Shown here in pieces: positions 14,774 through 21,913 of a DNA stretch of 24,736 bases. The stretch is from DATGIQ01 sp035295665 (lineage in GTDB: Bacteria > Planctomycetota > Planctomycetia > Gemmatales > Gemmataceae): contig DATGIQ010000389.1 of assembly GCA_035295665.1 (NCBI GenBank), positions 1 to 24,736 on the forward strand, read 5' to 3'. How positions within the stretch are numbered: position 1 is the first letter of the stretch; each line of letters opens with the position of its first letter. The translations under genes were made by a program, and so were the position numbers. A model generated the notes under the pieces. It did not search any database and was not told the origin of the DNA. It saw only the letters and a program-made list of their open reading frames with translations.

Positions 14774-16402
14774 CTAGGGCACCGGGGGGATTTTCATCAG
14801 GTTCTCCGCCTTCCCACGCCGGGCTGCCAGATCGTAGCACGCCATCTCTTCGCTGTTCCGAATGAACGCCTTGCCGCCCGCCAAGGCAGGATTGTTCCAG
14901 GTCTTGCCCTCCAAGGCCGTGATGCTGCCCAGCTCGCGGTGGCCCTCCGGCGTGGCTTCCACCAGGACGAGCTTGCCGGTTTCGCTAAGGATCACCAAGA
15001 GATCATCAGCCAACAAGAGCTGACCATGGCCGTATCGGCCATCGCGCCATTTGCGGGCGCCCGTCTCCTGATGGATGCAGGCGAGGATTCCTTCATCCAA
15101 GCCATACAGAAACCCCTTATACGCCACGGGACTGGTGAACTTGCACCGCATGTTCCTGTTCTGCCAAACGATCTGCACATTCCCTTGGCCGGCCGATTCG
15201 GTCAGCCGGAGCATGGCGCAGCCTTTGTCATACCCTGAGGAAATGAAGATGCGGTCCCCTTCTAACACAATGGGCTGGGCGACGTTGATCTCCTGGTACG
15301 TTTCCCAGGGAAACCGCCACAGCTCCTTGCCGGTTTGGGGATCGTAGCCGGCCAGGATCTCGCCGTCGAGCAACAAGAGCTGACGTCGGCCGGCCAGTTG
15401 TGCCAGCATGGGCGAGCTGTATCCCGCCTTCGTCTTTCCGGTCTGCCAGACTTGGCGGCCGGTTGCGCAGTCGTAGGCAACTACCGCCCGGCCCGCCGCC
15501 GTGCTCCGCTGCACACCGGGATTCACGATTACCATGCGATCACACACCAGCGGCGATCCGCTCATGCCCCACGGGAGATCATCGTTCTCCGCGAGAATAT
15601 CGACTTCCCATCTGCGTTGGCCTGTATTCAAATCGAGACAAACCAGCCGGCCGGTCGCTCCGAGAGAATAGACGGCATCCTCCGCAATCGTCGGCGTTGC
15701 CCGTGGTCCGTCGCCGCCCAGGCTCTCGGTAAAATGGGCCGGATAATCATGCACCCAGCGTTCCCGCCCGCTGGCCACATCGTAACAGACCACGGCTTCC
15801 CGATCCCGGCGCTGCTCGATGGTCACGGCGACATTGCCCGCAACCGCAAACGCCGCATAGCCGCCTCCGACCGGTTGCCGCCAAAGCAAATGGGGCGGCT
15901 GTGCTTTCCAGTCGCGAGCCAAAGCGGGGCCGTGCACGATCCCATCGCGTTGCCGGCCTCGGTAAGCGGGAAAATCCGACTCAGAGGAGCCGGCGCGTTC
16001 GACGGGACCCGTGACAAGGGCAGCAGCCTGGTGCTGGCGATGGGCCTCCAGAATTGCGTCCCGATTGCGAAGCCACCGAAATTCCACAAGGGGCACCATA
16101 TCGCCGGTGAACTTCACATCGCGAATGACGAGCACGCCAACAGCGAGCATGCTGAGCGGAATGGCCAAGCGCAGCCACCACGAGAGCCCGGAGAGAAATA
16201 GCGACCACAAAGCCAGGAAGACAGCCGCGGCACTTACCAACAGGATCGTACCGTTCACCCGCCGCACGAAATCGACCTGTGCCGAAGGCCAACTCCATAC
16301 CGCCGCCACGCCTACCCCGGCAACACACACCACGATCCCAGGGAACCAGGAGCGGAAAAGAGTGCGTTGGCTTTTTGCTTTCGGATGAGCGCCGTGAGAC
16401 AT
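14774..16402 (-). CDS. Membrane-anchored PQQ-type beta-propeller protein
   Basis: 542 residues from the ATG at 16402 (AGGAG 7 bases upstream). Three hydrophobic segments lie at the N-terminus (about 22-38, 51-70 and 78-94), then a linker, then an eight-bladed-type propeller from about residue 145 to the end. Repeated blades show the PQQ-enzyme pattern: VVCYDVASGRERWVHDYP, LVCLDLNTGQRRWEVD, VVAYDCATGRQVWQTG, LAGYDPQTGKELWRF and LACIHQETGARKWRDG. Such domains occur in PQQ-dependent dehydrogenases and in non-enzymatic relatives such as BamB. I see no evidence for cofactor binding or for the dehydrogenase metal site, so an enzyme role is not assured. The propeller should lie outside the membrane. 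Divergent from isocitrate dehydrogenase. Confidence 0.88.
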   Translation of the reverse strand: MSHGAHPKAKSQRTLFRSWFPGIVVCVAGVGVAAVWSWPSAQVDFVRRVNGTILLVSAAAVFLALWSLFLSGLSWWLRLAIPLSMLAVGVLVIRDVKFTGDMVPLVEFRWLRNRDAILEAHRQHQAAALVTGPVERAGSSESDFPAYRGRQRDGIVHGPALARDWKAQPPHLLWRQPVGGGYAAFAVAGNVAVTIEQRRDREAVVCYDVASGRERWVHDYPAHFTESLGGDGPRATPTIAEDAVYSLGATGRLVCLDLNTGQRRWEVDILAENDDLPWGMSGSPLVCDRMVIVNPGVQRSTAAGRAVVAYDCATGRQVWQTGKTKAGYSSPMLAQLAGRRQLLLLDGEILAGYDPQTGKELWRFPWETYQEINVAQPIVLEGDRIFISSGYDKGCAMLRLTESAGQGNVQIVWQNRNMRCKFTSPVAYKGFLYGLDEGILACIHQETGARKWRDGRYGHGQLLLADDLLVILSETGKLVLVEATPEGHRELGSITALEGKTWNNPALAGGKAFIRNSEEMACYDLAARRGKAENLMKIPPVP

Positions 16403-16425
16403 TTTTATCTCCTGCATCCGTCTGG

Positions 16426-16453
16426 TTGCAACTGTCTGGTTTTCTAGACTAAT
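16426..16453 (+). promoter_or_regulatory. Weak candidate promoter of the isocitrate dehydrogenase gene
   Basis: TTGCAA (16426-16431) and ACTAAT (16448-16453), 16 bases apart, each match consensus at 4/6. The site would overlap the divergent promoter of the PQQ-type gene, so the two could compete for polymerase. Weak on its own. Confidence 0.25.
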
Positions 16454-16469
16454 GGATGGGACATGACAA
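16441..16469 (-). promoter_or_regulatory. Candidate sigma70-type promoter of the PQQ-type gene
   Basis: On the minus strand TTGTCA (16469-16464, 5/6) and TAGAAA (16446-16441, 4/6) are exactly 17 bases apart, placing a start near 16434 and a leader of about 32 bases before the ATG at 16402. Confidence 0.4.
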
Positions 16470-16518
16470 TGTTGTTCCAGATACCACATTCTGCATTCAT
16501 CGAAGGGGATTCCCGCTC

Positions 16519-17886
16519 ATGGCGGCACCGACTTTTGAAAAGCTTTCGCCGGTCAAGCACGGCACGCGCGTCACCGTGGACGCCAATGGCCGCTGGAATA
16601 TTCCGGATGATCCGATCGTCTGTCTGATCCGCGGCGACGGCATTGGTCGCGACGTCGGCACGACTCCGGGCATCACGACTTGTGCCATCCGCGTCCTCAA
16701 TGCTGCGGTCGAGAGAGCATACAAGGGCAAACGCCGGATCCACTGGTTTGATATTCACGCCGGCGACGTGGCCCGGGAACTCTATTATCCTGAGGTGCGC
16801 GACGAACAGGTGAATTCCCTCAGGGAAGAAGAGCAACGCCAGCTCTATCTACCTGACGACAGCCTGAAGGCGTTCGAGTACTACCGCCTGGGCCTCAAGG
16901 GCCCGTTGACCACGCCCATCGGCGGCGGCTTCCGCAGCATCAATGTGTTCCTGCGGATGCGCTTTGATCTGTATGCCTGCGTTCGGCCGGTGCGCTACTT
17001 CAAGGGCGTGGACGCGCCCAACAAGCGGGCCGACAAAGTCAACATGGTGATTTTCCGCGAGAACACCGAGGATGTTTACTGCGGGATCGAATTCAAGAGT
17101 GGCAGCGAAAACGCCAAGCGCCTCCATAGCTTCCTCAAGGAACTAGGGTACAACATCGCGCCTTCCTCCGGCATCGGCATCAAGCCCATCAGCCCGGAAG
17201 GGACGAAACGACTCGTGCGCATGGCCATTCGCTATGCCCTGGACAAGAAGCTGCCCAGTGTAACGCTCATGCACAAGGGCAATATCATGAAGTTCACGGA
17301 AGGATCCTTCAAGGACTGGGGCTACGAATTGGCCAAGCAAGAATTCCGCGACCAAATTGTCACCGAAGATGAATTGACCAAGGGAGCCGATGGAAAAGGA
17401 AAGTTGCTGATCAAGGACCGTATTGCCGACAGCATGTTTCAGCAGATTCAGCTGCGGCCGGACGAATACAGTGTGGTGGCCACGCCCAATCTGAACGGGG
17501 ATTATCTATCGGATGCCGCCGCGGCGTTGACGGGCGGCATCGGCCTGGCAGCGGGAGCAAATATCGGCGACCAAGCGGCCATGTTCGAGGCCACGCACGG
17601 CACCGCTCCCAAATACCTCGGCAAGAACATGGCAAACCCGGGCGCGGTGCTGCTGTCGGGAGCCCTGCTCCTGGAACATCTGGGTTGGGACGAGGCAGCA
17701 CAACGGGTCAACCAGGGACTCGAGGCCACATTTGCGGAGAGCGAGGAGATCGCGCACCGTGGTCCCGGAGGAACGCTGCACGTCACGTACGACATCGCCC
17801 GGCAGTTCGCTGGCTATGGCGCGGAAGGAGGCTCGACCAGCTCCGATTTCGCGGATCGGATCATCTTCCATCTCAATCGCTTGTAG
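16519..17886 (+). CDS. icd: NADP-dependent isocitrate dehydrogenase
   Basis: 455 residues from the ATG at 16519 (AAGGGGA 9 bases upstream). The enzyme oxidises isocitrate to 2-oxoglutarate and CO2 in the citric acid cycle. It closely follows the E. coli enzyme: PLTTPIGGGFRSINVFLR, where Ser140 corresponds to E. coli Ser113, the substrate-site serine phosphorylated by IDH kinase; CVRPVRYFKG; and VIFRENTEDVYCGIEF. HGTAPKY keeps the Lys-Tyr pair and TYDIAR the Tyr and Arg that grip the 2'-phosphate of NADP in E. coli, so NADP is the inferred cofactor. It is about 40 residues longer than the E. coli enzyme, partly from an N-terminal leader and a charged insertion near EFRDQIVTEDELTKG. No IDH kinase/phosphatase or other citric acid cycle gene is nearby. 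Confidence 0.97.
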   Translation: MAAPTFEKLSPVKHGTRVTVDANGRWNIPDDPIVCLIRGDGIGRDVGTTPGITTCAIRVLNAAVERAYKGKRRIHWFDIHAGDVARELYYPEVRDEQVNSLREEEQRQLYLPDDSLKAFEYYRLGLKGPLTTPIGGGFRSINVFLRMRFDLYACVRPVRYFKGVDAPNKRADKVNMVIFRENTEDVYCGIEFKSGSENAKRLHSFLKELGYNIAPSSGIGIKPISPEGTKRLVRMAIRYALDKKLPSVTLMHKGNIMKFTEGSFKDWGYELAKQEFRDQIVTEDELTKGADGKGKLLIKDRIADSMFQQIQLRPDEYSVVATPNLNGDYLSDAAAALTGGIGLAAGANIGDQAAMFEATHGTAPKYLGKNMANPGAVLLSGALLLEHLGWDEAAQRVNQGLEATFAESEEIAHRGPGGTLHVTYDIARQFAGYGAEGGSTSSDFADRIIFHLNRL

Positions 17887-17934
17887 GCGGCGGCTGAAGC
17901 GATCTCCATGACAAGATCCGCTAACCATCGTTTT

Positions 17935-18000
17935 GTTTAACGGTCGTTCGCAGAACTGCAGGATGAGTTCTCCGCGCGGTTCTGCGAACAACCGCTAAAC
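17935..18000 (-). terminator. 22-bp stem hairpin between convergent genes, directed to the TPR operon
   Basis: The arms 17935-17956 and 17979-18000 are inverted copies with 20 of 22 positions complementary and a 22-base loop. The two exceptions are A-C mismatches in plus-strand RNA but G-U wobble pairs in minus-strand RNA, so the stem is continuous only in the transcript of the TPR gene, whose stop codon is 8 bases away. There is no T-run on either side, so it may be a 3'-end stabiliser rather than a classical intrinsic terminator. Confidence 0.65.
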
Positions 18001-18008
18001 CGATCACT

Positions 18009-20438
18009 TCAGCCGGCCGGCTTATCCAGGCCGATCTCGTGGAGGCGCTTTTCCTCCTCTTTCAGCCACCGCTCCCAGGCGGAGCGATTTTCCGTCTCGG
18101 GCCGGCCTTGGAACGCGCTGTCGTCAAGCTGGTTCAAGATCTCATGCATTTCCTTGAGCGGGTGCAGCACGAGTTCTGGGCTGGCTTCTGGCTTTGCCTG
18201 AGTCAACAGTTCCAAGTAGCAGCGATAAAGCTGCCGGAGGGCAACGAGACTGTCGACTTGCTGCGGATGCTGATTGGCCAGGCCGATGTAGAGCGGGACT
18301 GCTTCGGCGTAGTGTCGCTCGTCAAAACGGCAATCGGCCAGCGCGAAGCGGACCTGGCGGAACAAAACGACGTCGGCTTCCGACAGGGGAGCTGCCGCTT
18401 GCCGCGCTTGCAGATCGTCCACCAGCTTCTGGAAGTGTGCCTCAGCTTTCTCCAACCAGATAAATTGCCGGCCGTAGAGCGACCGAATATCCGGGGCGGT
18501 GGCCGGCCAGGCATTCTTCGTGTCACGGTCAGCGAGACTTCGGTAACAGCGTGCCAGCCTGAAGCGGGCTGTCGGGGCGCTGGGATCGACCGGGTAGAGG
18601 CGCAACGCCTGTTCCCACCGTTCGGCGGCCAGGGCAAATTCCCGGCGTGCATAAAGGAGGTCGGCCACTGCATAGAGCGTCTTTGCCTGGGCTTCGCGGT
18701 CCGGCTCCGGCTCCGCGCTGATCAACGTAAGGATTTGATCGAGCATCTCCTCCGCCATCCGGGCGTTGCCGCGGCTCATTTCCAAGACAGCGAGCTGAAA
18801 ACGTGCCAGATACTTTTGCGGTCCATCTGTCTGGATGCAGTTTTGATAGGCGGCCGCCGCGGGACCTTCTTCGTGCACCGCCTGGTGCGCTTCGCCGAGA
18901 TGGTAGTACGCTTCGCTGAGCCGGACGACCGACGGCCGGAGTTTGACAAAGTGCTGATAGGCCGCAATGGCAGATTGGAAATCCCGGCCTTGCATGGCAC
19001 ATGCCCCCGCCCGCCAGTGCCATTCCCCCTCTTCCGGCTGGCCGGCCACGGTCCTGGCCGCCGCTTCATAGGCAGCGGCGGCTTCGCGCGAATGGCTCTG
19101 GGCGGCTTGTTCTTCCTGCAGGGCGCTCGCGACATCCTTCTGCTGCTGGGCCCGTGCGCGGTGTGCCTGGGCCCACGCCTCGGCGACCTGGGCGGCCAAC
19201 GTCTGGGCAGGGCCCGGTGGAGCCAGCTTCGCAAAGAGCTGTGCCAGCTTTGCGGCTTCCTCATAACGGCCGGCGTCCTTGCAGCCGCGGCAGTCCGACG
19301 CCAGCAGATTGACGGCATCCGCCAGCGGCACGAGGCGGTTGTGGTAGTCCGCCGGCTGGCGGACGTCGGCCAGGGCACTGTCGTAAAGCTTCAGCCCGGC
19401 TGGGAGATGATCTCGCTCGATTTCGACATTCGCCAACCGCAGGCCGGCCGCCTGTCCTTCCTCACCCGGCTGGTGCACGGCCGACTCCCACGCGCGGACC
19501 GCGTCGGCGGGACGGTGCAGGTTTCGGTAGCAGCATCCTAGCCAGTAAAAGATCTGGCCCGGTTCCGTCGGCGGTTGCCGTCGGTCCGCAAGGATCTCTT
19601 CCCAGACACTGGCCGCCTCCGCCCAGGCTGCTTCTTCCTGGTAGCTGCGCGCCCGTAGAGAGCGTGCCCGGGCCAGCATCGCGGGAGGTGCGTCGGTGTC
19701 GATGCGAATCAGGACCTTGCGGGCGAGGTCCCGTTGTTGCATCCGCAGGAGCAACTCTCCGCGCAACAGTCGAGCCGGCACAAGGCGGCTTTCCGGCGTT
19801 GTCGGCTGCTGGAGCTCTTTGTCATTGGCCTGTAGTGCGGCCGGCAAATTGGGGATCGGTAACCGCAGGTAACACTGGGTCAGGATTTCGTAGCCCGTAG
19901 CCCGGTCATCCTCCACTTGCTCGATGCTTTGCTTGAGATAGTCGATAATCCGCTGTGCGTCGCCGCCAGTGTGGAACCACGCCTTGGCAAGACGATAACG
20001 CAGCGGGACACGATCCGATTCGGCCAGGCGGAGCTGCTCCGCCTGTTCCAGGTGCACGCGGGCTTTGCGCCACAGCTCGGGGGCTCGTTCGGCGGGGAGT
20101 TGTTCGGCAAGGCGGAGATAGGTGCTGCCCAGTAGGAAATGGGTCTCCCCTGCGCGGTCGGGCAGGCGGCCAATGTGGTTGAGGGCGTCGTTGAGGAGAA
20201 CCGTCAGGGCATTCAATGGGGCGTGGGCATCCTGCAATTGACTCCGCGCCTTCTCCAGGTCGCCGCGCAGTCCCACCAGTTCCGGATCATACCAGAGCGG
20301 CCGAATGGCCCAGACGGCGACCATGGCCAAGAGCCCGAGAAGGAACACTGGCACTTGCCACAACTGCCCACGAGACAGTCCGCCAGCGGCTGGGGTCGGC
20401 GATGAGGGCGCAACGGTGAATCCTTTTTCCGGGGCCAT
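18009..20438 (-). CDS. Membrane-anchored tetratricopeptide-repeat protein
   Basis: 809 residues if translation starts at the ATG at 20438 (MAPEKGFTV). The ATG at 20525 would add 29 residues and overlap the sulfotransferase gene by 17 bases; neither has a convincing ribosome site. A short N-terminus is followed by one membrane segment (about 27-46, VPVFLLGLLAMVAVWAI) and then a long helical solenoid to the end. TPR-like helix pairs recur, such as THFLLGSTYLRLAEQL, GQIFYWLGCCYRNLHRPADAVRAWESAV, AIAAYQHFVKLRPSVVRLSEAYYHLGEAHQA and ALRLYPVDPSAPTARFRLARCYRSL. TPR proteins act as binding scaffolds in complexes; no catalytic domain is present. It probably shares a transcript with the upstream sulfotransferase, which suggests but does not show a related job. 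The Ala/Gln-rich stretch around 470-510 may be a coiled coil. Confidence 0.85.
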   Translation of the reverse strand: MAPEKGFTVAPSSPTPAAGGLSRGQLWQVPVFLLGLLAMVAVWAIRPLWYDPELVGLRGDLEKARSQLQDAHAPLNALTVLLNDALNHIGRLPDRAGETHFLLGSTYLRLAEQLPAERAPELWRKARVHLEQAEQLRLAESDRVPLRYRLAKAWFHTGGDAQRIIDYLKQSIEQVEDDRATGYEILTQCYLRLPIPNLPAALQANDKELQQPTTPESRLVPARLLRGELLLRMQQRDLARKVLIRIDTDAPPAMLARARSLRARSYQEEAAWAEAASVWEEILADRRQPPTEPGQIFYWLGCCYRNLHRPADAVRAWESAVHQPGEEGQAAGLRLANVEIERDHLPAGLKLYDSALADVRQPADYHNRLVPLADAVNLLASDCRGCKDAGRYEEAAKLAQLFAKLAPPGPAQTLAAQVAEAWAQAHRARAQQQKDVASALQEEQAAQSHSREAAAAYEAAARTVAGQPEEGEWHWRAGACAMQGRDFQSAIAAYQHFVKLRPSVVRLSEAYYHLGEAHQAVHEEGPAAAAYQNCIQTDGPQKYLARFQLAVLEMSRGNARMAEEMLDQILTLISAEPEPDREAQAKTLYAVADLLYARREFALAAERWEQALRLYPVDPSAPTARFRLARCYRSLADRDTKNAWPATAPDIRSLYGRQFIWLEKAEAHFQKLVDDLQARQAAAPLSEADVVLFRQVRFALADCRFDERHYAEAVPLYIGLANQHPQQVDSLVALRQLYRCYLELLTQAKPEASPELVLHPLKEMHEILNQLDDSAFQGRPETENRSAWERWLKEEEKRLHEIGLDKPAG

Positions 20439-20508
20439 GACCTTTGTACCGGCCGGTTCGTCGTAGAAGGAGGGATGCTTCTGGCATATTCGAAACGGGC
20501 TGTCAAGA

Positions 20509-21705
20509 TCAGCTTCTGGCGTCATGTGGGCCAGTGGGCCAGTTGCGCGGTGGAGCGGAGGTAAACGAGCCCGATTGCCGGCGAAGAAACCATGCGAACA
20601 GGCGGGCGGTGCGCGGATGGCGGCGTGCGAAGTGGTGAAGTCTCCAGGCATCCTCCAGTGCCGCGGGTTCGAGGTCCGTCACCTGGTCCTGAAGCGCACG
20701 CTCTTGCTCCGACCGATTCATGAGATCTTGGAGCGCTTGCTGGGTCGCGGCGAATCGCGCCCGCAAATCGGTGAGTGCCTCCTGAGAAGCAGCCAGCTCG
20801 GTCTGGGACGCCTGTGCCCGATCCTGGCTCGTTTCGAGCTGTTTCCTTAGCGACGCAAGGTTCTGTAGCTCCTCCGCCAGGTTTGCCCCCACGAGCTCAA
20901 CCCAGTTGGCATCTGCTGAGCCCGGTTGTAGATCCGGGTCGGGATCGCAGACATAGCCCAGTCCTGAAAAGGAGGCGGACTGGGCCTTGGCAATCGCACA
21001 GGCCTCCGCTGCTGGCAAGAGACGCTTCCAAAGTCCAGGTCTGCCTTGCCAAAAGTGAGGTGGGCATGAGGTAAGGGCCCGTAGCTTTGGGATTGTCGTT
21101 TCAGCCAGTGCCGTGTCAGGGGGGACCTGAGGGGCCACCCCCAAGCCATCCGCCACCCGTTCCAGCGTCCTGTGTGGATCCGCCACCAATTCTTCATAGC
21201 GAACTCGGAGACAGCCGGGCACGGTCCACCACTCGCGACTCACACACAACAGGGCGGCGGCCCGCGCGCCGGCGGCGTACTCCAGGAAGGGCGCACTGCG
21301 CGGCATCGCGCCGTAGAGGGGCCGCTCGTCTCCCCCCTCGCCCTCCAGCCAGCGCACGGTTGGAGCATGCAGCGCGAAGTGCAAGATGGATACAAGTACA
21401 TCGAGCGGATGACGGGCCAGCACCAACGCACGAAAGCCATGGCGTTCAAGGAGGGATAGGAAGGGAGGGACTGGGTGCCAGTGGATTCCCAGAACGCATC
21501 GCAGCGGCAGCGTCGCCCAGTCGACGTCGGCAGGGTTGTGAACGGCCAAACTCGGGATGCGGTAGAGCTTGGCGAGCAGGTGACGCAGCCAGTTATTGCC
21601 GGATCGCGGCGTGCTCAGTAACACGATCCGCATCGGTACGTTTTGAGGCTCGTCCGGCAATTGGGGCGTCCCGCTTATGGTGTTGTATGCATCCTCGCTA
21701 GCCAT
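20509..21705 (-). CDS. PAPS-dependent sulfotransferase with C-terminal coiled coil
   Basis: 398 residues from the ATG at 21705, with GGAGG 10 bases upstream; the frame is open to 21807. The alternative ATG at 21633 lacks a ribosome site. The 5'-phosphosulfate loop is LLSTPRSGNNWLRHL (about 29-43), matching the family TxRSGTTW pattern, and the 3'-phosphate motif is LARHPLDVLVS (about 96-106, with Arg98 and Ser106). RVRYEELVADPHRTLERVADGLG is the usual helix after it. These enzymes transfer sulfate from PAPS to hydroxyls or amines of glycans and small molecules. After the catalytic domain comes a heptad-rich Gln/Ala/Leu segment (about 276-349), likely a coiled coil, then a basic tail. The acceptor is unknown. 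It lies between the glycosidase and the TPR gene on the same strand, which suggests a glycan acceptor by context. Confidence 0.88.
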   Translation of the reverse strand: MASEDAYNTISGTPQLPDEPQNVPMRIVLLSTPRSGNNWLRHLLAKLYRIPSLAVHNPADVDWATLPLRCVLGIHWHPVPPFLSLLERHGFRALVLARHPLDVLVSILHFALHAPTVRWLEGEGGDERPLYGAMPRSAPFLEYAAGARAAALLCVSREWWTVPGCLRVRYEELVADPHRTLERVADGLGVAPQVPPDTALAETTIPKLRALTSCPPHFWQGRPGLWKRLLPAAEACAIAKAQSASFSGLGYVCDPDPDLQPGSADANWVELVGANLAEELQNLASLRKQLETSQDRAQASQTELAASQEALTDLRARFAATQQALQDLMNRSEQERALQDQVTDLEPAALEDAWRLHHFARRHPRTARLFAWFLRRQSGSFTSAPPRNWPTGPHDARS

Positions 21706-21913
21706 TCCGGCGGATCCTCCGTCGCTGGCAGACTTTGGACAGCATCCAATCTGGTAGCTGATCGCGTGGCTCACTGCTGCTGGGTAGGCCGCAGCCAGGC
21801 GGGGCACGAAGTCGGGCGGTGGGCAGTCCCTTCAGCGCGCACCAAGGGCGGTGCCTTGTTTAGCAAGCCGGTGATTAGAAAACGGTGAGAAGTCCCTTGA
21901 CCCTGGTAGGCGT

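Noticed and set aside
18039..19541. Long plus-strand open frame (500 codons) opposite the TPR gene
   Set aside because: No ribosome site, no recognisable product and low-complexity composition. Long antisense frames are expected opposite Ala/Gln-rich GC-rich genes, and the minus-strand TPR reading is clear.
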